Shown here in pieces: positions 8,206-16,762 of a stretch of DNA of 64,000 bases. This stretch comes from an uncultured Acetatifactor sp. (lineage in GTDB: Bacteria > Bacillota > Clostridia > Lachnospirales > Lachnospiraceae). Under the pieces are notes generated by a model that was not told where the DNA came from, did no database searches, and saw only the letters and a program-made list of their open reading frames with translations. The position numbers and the translations under genes are program-made. Numbering within the stretch: position 1 is the first letter of the stretch; every line of letters starts with the position of its first letter. The stretch spans positions 1 to 64,000 of the forward strand of contig CANQEH010000011.1 of the NCBI GenBank assembly GCA_947594835.1, given 5' to 3'.

Positions 8206-9034
8206 AATTTTGAACCTCCTCAATTAATTTATTCGGGGTGGAAGCCCCCGCTGTAATACCCACCAGGCGGACAGCTTTAGGTCTTTCTAAACGCAAGTCA
8301 TCCAGTGTCTGTATATAATAGGTCTGCGCACACTCCTGGCTGCATATGTCATACAGCTTTCTGGTATTGGAACTGTGCTTGCCTCCTATCACGATCATCA
8401 GGTCAGCTTCTGCCGCAAGAGCCCTTGCAGCCCGCTGCCGCTCCTCTGTCGCGTTGCATATCGTGTTAGCAACAATTGTATTGTAACCTTTTTTTTCAAA
8501 AATTTCAACCACATAATGAAATTTCTTGTAATTATATGTCGTCTGGGCGACCACGCAGAGTTTTTTCCCCTGGGGCGGGCAAAATTTCTCGGCGTCTTCC
8601 GGCCCCTCCAGCACAGTGACGCCGCCGTTGCTCCAGCCCACGATGCCCTCCACCTCCGGATGGCCCGCGTTGCCGATGACCACAATATGGCACCCGGCCC
8701 GGCTCTCCCGCGCCACGATCTCGTGGATCCGTTTCACAAAGGGGCAGGTGGCGTCGATGCACTCCAGGCCCTTTTCCTCCAGAATGCGGTAAATTTCCGC
8801 GGCCACGCCGTGGGCCCTGATGATGACGCTGCCGGATTCCAGCGCTTCCAGCTCCTCTTTCGACTCCAGGACGCCTACGCCCATCTCCTGAAGCTGCCGC
8901 ACCACTTCCTCGTTGTTCACCACCGGCCCATAAGTATATATAGTTTTCCCGCTTTTTGCCTGCTCATACACGGTGTCCACCGCACGCCTGACGCCGAAAC
9001 AAAATCCCAGGCACTCCGCAAGTTTTACTTCCAT
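8186..9034 (-). CDS. ispH: 4-hydroxy-3-methylbut-2-enyl diphosphate reductase (IspH)
   Basis: About 282 residues. The three cluster-ligating cysteines are visible in AECLGFCFGVRRAV (near residue 12), IDATCPFVKRIH (near 95) and ANTICNATEERQ (near 193). TNKLIEEV-type residues (STPNKLIEEV) close the protein. IspH makes IPP and DMAPP in the last step of the MEP isoprenoid pathway. The ATG at 9034 follows GAGAGGAAGG; the ATG at 9046 is an alternative. It lies downstream of cmk with a 40-nt gap. Confidence 0.96.
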   Translation of the reverse strand: MEVKLAECLGFCFGVRRAVDTVYEQAKSGKTIYTYGPVVNNEEVVRQLQEMGVGVLESKEELEALESGSVIIRAHGVAAEIYRILEEKGLECIDATCPFVKRIHEIVARESRAGCHIVVIGNAGHPEVEGIVGWSNGGVTVLEGPEDAEKFCPPQGKKLCVVAQTTYNYKKFHYVVEIFEKKGYNTIVANTICNATEERQRAARALAAEADLMIVIGGKHSSNTRKLYDICSQECAQTYYIQTLDDLRLERPKAVRLVGITAGASTPNKLIEEVQNYVRINF

Positions 9035-9073
9035 CCTTCCTCTCATTCCGCCGCCAGCTGTAAAAAGCGGCCT

Positions 9074-9739
9074 TTAACGTCTCTCAAGGCAGAGCTCTAT
9101 GATCTGTCTGACCACTTCCTCCTGGGTTTTCCGGGAGGTGTCCACCAGCACCGCGTCCGGCGCCTGCACCAGAGGGGAGATCTCCCGGTGCATATCCCTG
9201 TCATCCCGCTCCTCGATGTCGGCCTGGATCTGCTTTAAGTCACAGACCTGGCCCTTGGCCGTCAGCTCGTCATAGCGTCTCTTTGCCCGGACAGCGCTGT
9301 CCGCCGTGAGATAAATCTTCAGCTGGGCGCCTGGCAGGACGCAGGTGCCAATGTCCCTGCCGTCCATCAGGCAGTCCTGTTTGGCCGCCAGCGCCTGCTG
9401 CAATTCCAACAGCTTCTTTCGCACCGCAGGGATCGCGCTGATCACGGAAGTTGCCTTCCCCACTTCCTCCGTCCTCAAAAAGCTGTTCACATTCTCTCCG
9501 TTTAACAGCACGACCTGCACGCCGCCCTCGTAGCGGATGGTGATGTCCGCCTGCCCGCAGCTTGCGGCCACCGCCTCCTGGTCGGCTGGGTCGATGCCCT
9601 TCCGCAGCATATACAGCGCCATAGCCCTGTACATCGCCCCGGTATCCACATAGATCATGCCAAGCCGCTTTGCGGCCTCCTTTGCCACAGTGCTCTTCCC
9701 CGCTCCCGCAGGCCCGTCAATGGCCACATTAAAACTCAT
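9074..9739 (-). CDS. cmk: Cytidylate kinase
   Basis: 221 residues, normal for Cmk. It starts MSFNVAIDGPAGAGKST (P-loop at residues 9-16). DTGAMYRA near residue 32, LMDGRDIGTCVLPGA near 124 and the final RDDRDMHREISPL segment are family signatures. It phosphorylates CMP/dCMP with ATP. Cmk upstream of ispH and S1 is a common Firmicutes order (cmk-ispH-rpsA). Confidence 0.97.
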   Translation of the reverse strand: MSFNVAIDGPAGAGKSTVAKEAAKRLGMIYVDTGAMYRAMALYMLRKGIDPADQEAVAASCGQADITIRYEGGVQVVLLNGENVNSFLRTEEVGKATSVISAIPAVRKKLLELQQALAAKQDCLMDGRDIGTCVLPGAQLKIYLTADSAVRAKRRYDELTAKGQVCDLKQIQADIEERDDRDMHREISPLVQAPDAVLVDTSRKTQEEVVRQIIELCLERR

Positions 9740-9759
9740 ATCCTTTTCCTCCTATTCAT

Positions 9760-9943
9760 CGGAGAACGCTGTCCTTTGCGTTCTCTCAGGCGAAACATAG
9801 TTCCTCTTGGGCTTGGTTCTTTCAAGCCTTAGAGGAACTTTTCGCCTTCTTCGGAGAACGCTGTCCTTTGCGTTCTCTCAGGCGAAACATAGTTCCTCTT
9901 GGGCTTGGTACTCACAAGCCCTAGAGGAACTTTTCACCTTTTC
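9760..9943. repeat. 92-bp hairpin element in two tandem copies
   Basis: Copies start at 9760 and 9852 and differ at only a few bases. Each holds a short hairpin, GAGAACGC...GCGTTCTC, and then a long nested one: GGCGAA, AGTTCCTCT and GGCTTG pair with CAAGCC, AGAGGAACT and TTCGCC. Differences between the copies fall mostly in the loop and at the end. The stop codon and last residues of the flavoprotein gene (stop at 9921) lie inside copy two. It may act as an mRNA structure between that gene and cmk, or be a non-autonomous palindromic repeat. Confidence 0.85.
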
Positions 9944-11171
9944 CGGCAGCATAGCCCGTAGACCAGGCAATCTGCAGGTTAAATCCCCCGGTGAGCGCGT
10001 CCAGATCCAGCACCTCCCCTGCAAAGAAAAGCCCCTTCACCCGCTTGGCCTCCATGGTGGAGGGATTGCATTCCTTTACGGAAACGCCGCCCCGGGTGAT
10101 GACGGCCTCCTCATAGCCTCTGGTTCCTGTGACCGTGAGGGGAAGCCCTTTGATCAAAGCCCCGAACTCCCTTCTGGCCCTGCGCGGCACATCATGCACC
10201 CGGCTGTCCGGGTCAATGCCGGAAAGCCGCACCATCACCGGGATCAGCTTGGCCGGGAACAGCCCGCCCAACGCATTCTTAAACTGCCTGTTTGCATTTT
10301 CCTCAAATTCCCGCAGCAGTCTTTTGTCCAGCTGTTCCAGAGTCAGGGCCGGTTTTAAGTCGATGAAAAGCCTGCCGTTTACGCCCCAGGCACTGGCGGA
10401 CAGGGCCAAAGGCCCGCTGACGCCGAAATGGGTGAACAAAAGCTCTCCAAAGCCCTGGTAGCGCTCCTTCCCTCCGTCTGTCAGCCTGATCTGCACATTG
10501 CGCAGGGACAAACCCATCAGCTCCCTGCACCAGCTCTCTTCCACCTCAAAGGGCACCAGGGAAGGCCTGCAGTCCTGCACTGCAAGCCCCGCCTCCCTGG
10601 CGAAACGGTAGCCGTCGCCGGTGGAGCCGGTAGAGGGGTAAGAAAGCCCCCCGGTACAGACGATCACTCTGTCCGCCTCCAGGAAACGCCCGTCCTTTAA
10701 CGTAGCGCCTGTCACACGCTTCCCCGCTTTTTCCCCCGGCGGCATTTCCTCCATGCCCAGGGAGCTGGCCTGCGTGCGCAGCAGGATTTCCACGCCCCGC
10801 TTCCTCAGTTCCCTGTCCAGGGCGGCGATCACGTCCGAAGAATGATCCGAGACGGGAAAAACCCTGTCGCCCCGCTCTACCTTCAAGGGGCAGCCCGCCT
10901 GCTCAAACCATTCCATCACCGCCCTGTTGTCAAAGGCGTGGAACGCGCTGTAAAGGAACTTGCCGTTTTTCACCACGTTCTGAAACAGCGTTTCCCTATC
11001 TCCCGCGTTGGTCACATTGCAGCGCCCCTTGCCGGTGAGAAACAGCTTTTTCCCCAGTTTTTCATTTTTTTCTATCAGACACACGTCCGCGCCGCTGTCC
11101 GCCGCCGCTATGGCTGCCATCATACCGGCCGGGCCGCCTCCGATGACCAGTACCCTGTCCCTATTTTTCAT
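9921..11171 (-). CDS. FAD-dependent oxidoreductase of the HI0933/BaiN family
   Basis: About 416 residues. N-terminal dinucleotide fold VLVIGGGPAGMMAAIAAA (residues 7-24), then GKKLFLTGKGRCNVTNA, the family signature. VIVCTGGLSYPSTGSTGDG lies near residue 165 and LFFAGEVLDLDALTGGFN near 380. Members are flavoproteins; some reduce bile-acid intermediates or other unsaturated substrates, but the substrate here is unknown. The ATG at 11171 follows GGAAGGAACAGG and overlaps the RpiR gene by 11 nt. The C-terminal residues are encoded by the 92-bp repeat. Confidence 0.88.
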   Translation of the reverse strand: MKNRDRVLVIGGGPAGMMAAIAAADSGADVCLIEKNEKLGKKLFLTGKGRCNVTNAGDRETLFQNVVKNGKFLYSAFHAFDNRAVMEWFEQAGCPLKVERGDRVFPVSDHSSDVIAALDRELRKRGVEILLRTQASSLGMEEMPPGEKAGKRVTGATLKDGRFLEADRVIVCTGGLSYPSTGSTGDGYRFAREAGLAVQDCRPSLVPFEVEESWCRELMGLSLRNVQIRLTDGGKERYQGFGELLFTHFGVSGPLALSASAWGVNGRLFIDLKPALTLEQLDKRLLREFEENANRQFKNALGGLFPAKLIPVMVRLSGIDPDSRVHDVPRRARREFGALIKGLPLTVTGTRGYEEAVITRGGVSVKECNPSTMEAKRVKGLFFAGEVLDLDALTGGFNLQIAWSTGYAAGKGEKFL

Positions 11172-12090
11172 CCTGTTCCTTCCAGAGGGAATAATGAAGC
11201 ATGGGTTCGTCGTCAATAAAGTTTATCTCATCGTTCAGATAAACCTGATAATTGTTCCATGTCTCCTCCAACATTTCCAGATTCTTCCGCACTTCCTGGG
11301 GGCACTTTAAGCACAGCGCCACCACCAGGGCGTTGATCACGCTCAAGGGCGCCACCAGGGAATCCACGATGGAAACCATATCACTCCTGGCCAGCAGGTT
11401 GCAGGAGGAATACAGGCTCATGGGGGAATGGGTGGAATCTGTGATGGCAATGACCTTCGCATTCCTGTCGTTTGCAAACTCCATGGCCTTCAAGGTGCGC
11501 ATGGAATACCGGGGAAAGCTGATGCCCACAAAGCAGTCCTTCTCCCGGATGCGGATCATCTGCTCAAAGGTCTCGCTGACGCTGGTGGTCTTTAAGAGGA
11601 TGACGCCGCCCCGTATCATGTTCAGATAAAAATGGAGGAACCCCGCCAGGGGCTCATTGCTGCGAAGCCCCATGATGTAAACGTTCTCAGCCTCTAAAAT
11701 CGTGTTCACAGCCAGTTCAAAGGCCGCCGGATCCAGGTGTTCCATGGTGTGCTGCAGCTTTTCGATGTCTGCCGTCATCACAGAGGTGAGCACCTCCGAC
11801 TGGGAGCTGCGGCCATACTTTGCGTCCATCTTCTGCACGCTGCTCAACTTCCCCTTGACACAGTCCTCCAGCTTTTTTTGAAACTCCGGGTACCCGTCAT
11901 AGCCGATGCGGTCGGCAAACCGCACCACGGTGGACTCACTGATCCCCAAAGTTTCCCCCAGCTTTGCGGCAGTCATAAACACAGCCTGGTCATAGTGCTC
12001 CAGAATGTACGACGCAATGGCCTTGTGGCTCTTGCTCATCCTGTCATACCCCTCGGAGATCCTCTTCAACACGTCATATTGTTTTTCCAT
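11161..12090 (-). CDS. MurR/RpiR family transcriptional regulator
   Basis: 309 residues. The N-terminal RpiR helix-turn-helix domain contains AAKLGETLGISESTVVRFADRIGYDGYPEFQ (in two parts about residues 40-70). The C-terminal SIS sugar-isomerase fold follows from about residue 130, with VYIMGLRSNEPLAGF and FVGISFPRYSMRTLKA. Such proteins usually sense phosphosugars. No sugar gene is next to it; it sits 21 bp behind the TetR gene and overlaps the flavoprotein gene, so it may control that gene. Confidence 0.9.
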   Translation of the reverse strand: MEKQYDVLKRISEGYDRMSKSHKAIASYILEHYDQAVFMTAAKLGETLGISESTVVRFADRIGYDGYPEFQKKLEDCVKGKLSSVQKMDAKYGRSSQSEVLTSVMTADIEKLQHTMEHLDPAAFELAVNTILEAENVYIMGLRSNEPLAGFLHFYLNMIRGGVILLKTTSVSETFEQMIRIREKDCFVGISFPRYSMRTLKAMEFANDRNAKVIAITDSTHSPMSLYSSCNLLARSDMVSIVDSLVAPLSVINALVVALCLKCPQEVRKNLEMLEETWNNYQVYLNDEINFIDDEPMLHYSLWKEQDEK

Positions 12091-12111
12091 TGTCCCGTTT
12101 CCCGTCCCCCG

Positions 12112-12666
12112 TCAATGGCGATTTGCAAAGGCCTGGTAAGATCCCTCCAAAAGCTCCAGCGTCTGCGCATCCGACAGGTCATAATCCCCCGTCAGGGTCA
12201 TGCAGGCGGCCCCGTGGATAAAGATCCACATTTTCATAAACAGGTCGCTGGGGTCTGCGCACCCGGCCGCCCTGGACCGGCTGATCTCATGCACCACATT
12301 CCCCTCCGCGCCGTTTAACAATTCGTACATACTCTTTTCCCGGGGGCCGCCGCTTGCAAAGAGCAGTTCAAAGAGATGCTTTTCCTCCCTGGCAAAGGCA
12401 ATGTAAGCCATGCCGAGATTCACAAAAGGCGCCTTCCCCCTCCTGGGATAAAGCTTGTAATAGTCCTGGAAAAAGCCCGCCGCTTTCTGATAGACGGCCT
12501 CCCACAGCTCGTCCATATTCTTATATACGCGAAAAATAGGCTGGGTAGAACAGCCCGCCTTTGCCGCCACTCTCCTGGCGGTCACATTGGAAAACCCTTC
12601 CTCCCTGGCCATGGCAAAAGCCGTGTCCAGGATCTTCTGCATGGTGATCGTCTCTTTCCTGGCCAT
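12112..12666 (-). CDS. TetR family transcriptional regulator
   Basis: About 184 residues. TetR DNA-binding domain at the N terminus: ILDTAFAMAREEGFSNVTARRVAAKAGCSTQ... with the family FRVYKNMDELWEAVY. The ligand domain is unassigned. The ATG at 12666 has GGAAGGACGG upstream; GTG at 12672 is also in frame. A promoter and a 14-bp dyad precede it, which suggests autoregulation. It is followed within 21 bp by the RpiR gene. Confidence 0.9.
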   Translation of the reverse strand: MARKETITMQKILDTAFAMAREEGFSNVTARRVAAKAGCSTQPIFRVYKNMDELWEAVYQKAAGFFQDYYKLYPRRGKAPFVNLGMAYIAFAREEKHLFELLFASGGPREKSMYELLNGAEGNVVHEISRSRAAGCADPSDLFMKMWIFIHGAACMTLTGDYDLSDAQTLELLEGSYQAFANRH

Positions 12667-12710
12667 AAGCACACCCGTCCTTCCCTGGCGCCCGTATCCA
12701 TCAAACGTCT

Positions 12711-12752
12711 ATAACACTTGTTATTTTAATAGGGACAGACGCCTGTTGTCAA
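12711..12752 (-). promoter_or_regulatory. Promoter of the TetR gene with an overlapping dyad operator
   Basis: On the minus strand TTGACA (12747-12752) and TAAAAT (12723-12728) are separated by 18 bp. A 14-bp dyad with arms ATAACA and TGTTAT (12711-12724) overlaps the edge of the -10 box. Its position suits repression by the TetR protein encoded immediately downstream; that link is inferred. Confidence 0.6.
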
Positions 12753-12770
12753 GGGATATTTACGGAAAAT

Positions 12771-12802
12771 GCGGCGAATCCGTCTGAATACGGATCCGCC
12801 GC
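12771..12802 (-). terminator. Terminator of the carboxyltransferase/sodium-pump operon
   Basis: On the minus strand, GCGGCG and ATCCGT pair with ACGGAT and CGCCGC, and the hairpin is followed by ATTTTCC. It starts 21 nt behind the last gene of the operon (stop at 12823). It separates that operon from the TetR promoter. Confidence 0.8.
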
Positions 12803-12822
12803 CATTGAAACCTTTTCTTTCC

Positions 12823-14250
12823 TTACACAGGATATGCTCCGTTTTTGGTGTCCGCCTGGGTCATGTCCACCTTATCCTGCTGTGCCTGACGGTACTTGAA
12901 GAAGTCGGTCGCAACCTGCGGGAACAGGGCGTAGCTCAAAACGTCCTCATCCTGCTGCTTCCACTCCTTCATCTCGCCCTCCAGCTTATCCATCTCATTC
13001 TCCAGCAAGTCTGCATAACGGCAGGTAATGCGCTCCTCGCCGGGGATTACCTTGTCGATGACTTCCTGGCTCATAGGCTTTACGGTCTGGCCGTATTCTC
13101 CGCGCAGGACAGCCTTGGTCTCCTTGGTGGCCATCTTGTAGCGCTCGCCCATCAATACGTTGAACACAGCCTGGGTTCCCACGATCTGGGAAGAAGGGGT
13201 TACCAGGGGAGGTTCGCCCAGGTCTTTGCGCACCTGGGGGATTTCCTTCAGCACATCGTAATACTTGTCTTCCGCGTTCTGCTCCTTTAACTGGCTCACC
13301 ATGTTGGACAGCATACCGCCGGGTACCTGGTACAGCAGGGTCTTGATGTCCACGCCCATCACCTTGGGATTGAGCAGACCGTTCTTTAAGCACTCGTCCC
13401 TGTAAGGGCGGAAATAATCTGCGATCTCGGCCAGCAGATTCTGGTCAAAGCCGGTGTCATAAGGCGTTCCCTTAAAGGTCTCCACCATCACTTCCGTTGC
13501 GGGCTGTGAAGTGCCCATTGCGAAGGGGCTCATGGCAGTATCGATCACGTCCACGCCCGCCTCTACGGCCTTCAGATAGGTCATGCCTGCCACGCCGGAG
13601 GTGTAGTGGGTGTGAAGCTGGATGGGAAGCTTGGTGGCGCTCTTCATGGCAGAGATCAGCTCGGAAGCCTTGTAGGGAACCAGAAGGCCCGCCATATCCT
13701 TGATACAGATAGAGTCTGCGCCCATCTCCTCGATTTTCTTCGCCATATCGGTCCAGTATTCCAGGGTGTAGGCGTCGCCCAGGGTATAGGACAGGGCAAC
13801 CTGGGCATGGCCCCTGCCCTCCTGCTGCTTCATCCTGTTGGTGGCGTTTACGGCCTCCTGCAGGTTGCGCAGGTCGTTTAAGCAGTCAAAGATCCGGATA
13901 ATGTCGATGCCGTTTGCAATGGACTTCTGCACAAAGGCGTCCACCACGTCGTCCGCATAGGGACGGTAGCCCAGGATATTCTGGCCGCGGAACAGCATCT
14001 GCAGCTTGGTCTTCTTGAAGCGGTCGCGCAGCTTGCGGAGACGATCCCAGGGATCTTCCTTTAAGAAGCGCAGGGATGCGTCAAAGGTAGCGCCGCCCCA
14101 GCACTCTACGGAATGATAACCGACCTGATCCATCTTCTCTGCGATGGGAAGCATGAGCTCCGTAGGCATTCTGGTGGCGATCAGGGACTGATGCGCATCG
14201 CGCAGAATGGTTTCCGTTATCTGGATCGGTTTTTTCACTTGTTCTGACAT
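12823..14250 (-). CDS. Oxaloacetate decarboxylase/pyruvate carboxylase-type carboxyltransferase alpha subunit (5S-like), without biotin domain
   Basis: 475 residues. It starts ...ITETILRDAHQSLIATR, the HMGL-like TIM-barrel signature of 5S/OadA/PycB. WGGATFDASLRFL near residue 51, MLFRGQNILGYRPYADD near 88, ICIKDMAGLLVP near 183 and LHTHYTSGVAGMTYLKA near 205 are the catalytic segments with the metal-binding Asp and His residues. The conserved carboxyltransferase domain follows (about 300-450). There is no C-terminal biotinyl domain; a separate biotin carrier is encoded at 15483-15860. It interconverts oxaloacetate and pyruvate plus carboxybiotin. Confidence 0.92.
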   Translation of the reverse strand: MSEQVKKPIQITETILRDAHQSLIATRMPTELMLPIAEKMDQVGYHSVECWGGATFDASLRFLKEDPWDRLRKLRDRFKKTKLQMLFRGQNILGYRPYADDVVDAFVQKSIANGIDIIRIFDCLNDLRNLQEAVNATNRMKQQEGRGHAQVALSYTLGDAYTLEYWTDMAKKIEEMGADSICIKDMAGLLVPYKASELISAMKSATKLPIQLHTHYTSGVAGMTYLKAVEAGVDVIDTAMSPFAMGTSQPATEVMVETFKGTPYDTGFDQNLLAEIADYFRPYRDECLKNGLLNPKVMGVDIKTLLYQVPGGMLSNMVSQLKEQNAEDKYYDVLKEIPQVRKDLGEPPLVTPSSQIVGTQAVFNVLMGERYKMATKETKAVLRGEYGQTVKPMSQEVIDKVIPGEERITCRYADLLENEMDKLEGEMKEWKQQDEDVLSYALFPQVATDFFKYRQAQQDKVDMTQADTKNGAYPV

Positions 14251-14280
14251 ATGCGTTTTCCTCCATTTTCTTTCAACAGT

Positions 14281-15432
14281 TTAGAACACTCCAAAGATAG
14301 CCATGAACGTACCGGCGGCAACTGCAGTCCCGATTACGCCCGCCACATTGGGGCCCATGGCGTGCATGAGCAGGAAGTTGGTCGGGTCAGACTGGGCTCC
14401 CACCTTCTGGGAAACCCGGGCTGCCATAGGCACCGCGGATACGCCTGCGGAACCGATTAGCGGGTTTACCTTACCCTTGGTGGCAATGCACATCAGCTTG
14501 CCGAACAAAACGCCTGCGGCAGTGCCGAACATGAAGGCGATCAGGCCCAGGAGCACGATAAACAGGGTATCCTTGTTTAAGAATGCCTCCGCGCTGGTGG
14601 TAGCTCCCACGGAAGTGCCAAGCAGGATGACCACGATATACATCATGGCGTTGGAAGCGGTCTCCGTCAGCTGTCTCACCACGCCGGATTCCCGGAACAG
14701 GTTGCCCAGCATGAGCATCCCGACCAGGGGTGCGGTGGTGGGAAGGATCAGGCAGACCACGATGGTCACAATGATGGGGAACAGGATCTTCTCCAGCTTG
14801 CTCACAGGGCGCAGCTGCGCCATCTTGATCTTGCGCTCCTTCTCGGTGGTCAGAAGCTTCATGATGGGCGGCTGGATGATAGGCACCAGCGACATATAGG
14901 AGTAAGCTGCCACCGCTATGGGGCCCAGAATTGCCGTCTGTCCCAGCTTGCTGGCCAGGAAGATGGAGGTAGGGCCGTCCGCGCCGCCGATGATGGAGAT
15001 GGCGGCTGCAGCCATGTCGTTAAAGCCAAGCGCAATGGCGCCGAAGTATGCGGCGAAGATGCCAAACTGTGCGGCGGCGCCCAGCAGAAAGCTCTTGGGG
15101 TTGGCGATCAGAGGGCCGAAGTCCGTCATGGCGCCTACGCCCATGAAGATCAGGGAGGGCAGGATCGCCAGTTCGTCCAGTTTGTAAAAATAGTACAGCA
15201 GTCCGCCTGCGCCGTTGGCAGCGTCCTCTGCATGGAGCATGATGTCGGGATAGATGTTCACCAACAGCATACCAAAGGCTATCGGAAGCAGGAGCAAGGG
15301 CTCAAACTCATGACGGATAGCCAGATAAAGGAAAAAGCACGCAACCAGTATCATGACGTAGTTTCCCCAGGTCAGGTTGAAAAACGCCGTCTGATGAAGC
15401 AGGTTGTTCAGCGTAGAACCGATGTATTCCAT
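14281..15432 (-). CDS. oadB: Sodium ion-translocating decarboxylase, beta subunit
   Basis: 383 residues with about nine to eleven membrane helices. The segment [18 protein letters not shown] near residue 140 carries the conserved Asp of the OadB/MmdB/GcdB family. [20 protein letters not shown] near 318 and [17 protein letters not shown] near 345 complete the family pattern. The subunit decarboxylates carboxybiotin and exports Na+. Same-strand neighbours at 30 and 50 nt indicate one transcript. Confidence 0.95.
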   Translation of the reverse strand: MEYIGSTLNNLLHQTAFFNLTWGNYVMILVACFFLYLAIRHEFEPLLLLPIAFGMLLVNIYPDIMLHAEDAANGAGGLLYYFYKLDELAILPSLIFMGVGAMTDFGPLIANPKSFLLGAAAQFGIFAAYFGAIALGFNDMAAAAISIIGGADGPTSIFLASKLGQTAILGPIAVAAYSYMSLVPIIQPPIMKLLTTEKERKIKMAQLRPVSKLEKILFPIIVTIVVCLILPTTAPLVGMLMLGNLFRESGVVRQLTETASNAMMYIVVILLGTSVGATTSAEAFLNKDTLFIVLLGLIAFMFGTAAGVLFGKLMCIATKGKVNPLIGSAGVSAVPMAARVSQKVGAQSDPTNFLLMHAMGPNVAGVIGTAVAAGTFMAIFGVF

Positions 15433-15482
15433 TTGTTGACCTCCTGTTGTCTTATCACAGCATATCCCTTACGGGCCTGCTG

Positions 15483-15860
15483 TCACTCATTCATCGTCGC
15501 CAGCAGAGCGCCTGCTTCCACGGCGTCGCCCACTGTCACGTCAATGCTTGCCACAGTGCCGTCCTTCGGCGCCACCACAGGGATCTCCATCTTCATCGCT
15601 TCCAGCACCACCACAGCGTCGCCTGCCTTTACTGCCTGGCCAACCTTTGCCTCAATCTTGAACACCTTGCCTGCTGCGCCGGCCTCGATCTTCACGCTGC
15701 CGGATGCACCGCCTGCACTGGGCGCTGCGGCAGGGGCTGCCTTCGGTGCAGCCTTGGGAGCCGCGGGTGCTTTTACTGCAGCGGGAGCGCCTGTGGACGC
15801 GCCTTCCTCTACTACTACGTCATATACGTTTCCATTTACGGTGATGGTATAATTCTTCAT
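15483..15860 (-). CDS. Biotin carboxyl carrier protein of a decarboxylase
   Basis: 125 residues. N-terminal beta segment MKNYTITVNGNVYDVVVEEG, then an Ala/Pro/Lys-rich linker (about 20-55), then a biotinyl domain with VVLEAMKMEIPV (biotin lysine near residue 92). Same architecture as MmdC/OadA C terminus/1.3S. It carries CO2 between the carboxyltransferases encoded on both sides and the membrane pump. Confidence 0.95.
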   Translation of the reverse strand: MKNYTITVNGNVYDVVVEEGASTGAPAAVKAPAAPKAAPKAAPAAAPSAGGASGSVKIEAGAAGKVFKIEAKVGQAVKAGDAVVVLEAMKMEIPVVAPKDGTVASIDVTVGDAVEAGALLATMNE

Positions 15861-15928
15861 GATTTCCTCGCTTTCTGCCGTCTCTGCGGCATCTCTATCC
15901 TTGTTTTCTGATGTCTCTTCTCAAATGA

Positions 15929-16744
15929 TTATCTGCGCTTTCTGATAGAGCGCACGACAAACCCTTCGGCCGGGGCAGCGCCCTCATAAGCCGCTACCGC
16001 CGCGGCGATCACGGCTGCCAGCTCCAGGTCATCCCCTGCGTCGGCTTCCTCCTGCCCGACGATCTGGGCCACGGCGTTCTCAATGCCCTCTCCCTTGTCA
16101 GACGCCTGTCCGGCAGCTTTCTTGTCCGCCAGTTTCTTCTGGATGACGGGAACGATCCGGAAAGCGGATATGATGGCGCTGATCAGGATCAGGACTGCGA
16201 ACACGGTTCCCATGCCGATCAAGGTATTCAAAGCGGCCGCGGTCATCAGTTCCCCCATGGTGGAAACAGGGTTTAAAGCGGCAGATTCCATCACTAAAAA
16301 CCTGTCGTTGGAGAAGATCACTTCCGCAGTGGCATTCTTTTTCTCTCCCACCACATCTACATCCACGATGATCTGATCCCCGTCGATCTTCGCGCTGGTA
16401 CCGCCGATGGACTGGATCGCTCCAATGCTTTCCGCCGCCGACTGGAAAGACTGGATAGCGGAATAAAAGGCATATCCGTCCGCCTCAAACATCACCTGCC
16501 CCATCAGCTGATACTGGAGCAGCTGCACTTGATAGGCGATTTCCTCCATGGTGTATTCGTCAAAGATCCCCTTGGCATCCTCGGCCATGAAACCCGCCAG
16601 AAGCGGCATCACGCCTTCCGTGGCGTACAGCTGCGCGTTTTCGACCTTATACTGTTCGTATTCCGTCAGCTGTCTTTCACTCCCGCAGGCGGTCAATCCG
16701 AAGATACAGGCAATGGTGCAAATCCATATCAGACATTTCTTCAT
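15929..16744 (-). CDS. OadG-type small pump subunit fused behind a lipoprotein-like extracytoplasmic domain
   Basis: 271 residues. The N terminus is a lipoprotein signal (IFGLTACGS; modified Cys near residue 20). Residues 21-165 form a soluble domain I cannot assign. One membrane helix follows (about 172-195, LIGMGTVFAVLILISAII), and then a charged cytoplasmic part ending AAVIAAAVAAYEG...FVVRSIRKRR. The helix plus that ending is characteristic of OadG/MmdD, the small subunit that holds these complexes together. The fusion is unusual in length: classical OadG is under 100 residues. Confidence 0.82.
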   Translation of the reverse strand: MKKCLIWICTIACIFGLTACGSERQLTEYEQYKVENAQLYATEGVMPLLAGFMAEDAKGIFDEYTMEEIAYQVQLLQYQLMGQVMFEADGYAFYSAIQSFQSAAESIGAIQSIGGTSAKIDGDQIIVDVDVVGEKKNATAEVIFSNDRFLVMESAALNPVSTMGELMTAAALNTLIGMGTVFAVLILISAIISAFRIVPVIQKKLADKKAAGQASDKGEGIENAVAQIVGQEEADAGDDLELAAVIAAAVAAYEGAAPAEGFVVRSIRKRR

Positions 16745-16762
16745 TGTTCTGCTTCACCCTTT

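Noticed and set aside
9760..9943. T-box or other known riboswitch in the 92-bp repeats
   Set aside because: No T-box or other known riboswitch motif was seen, and exact duplication argues for a repeat element.
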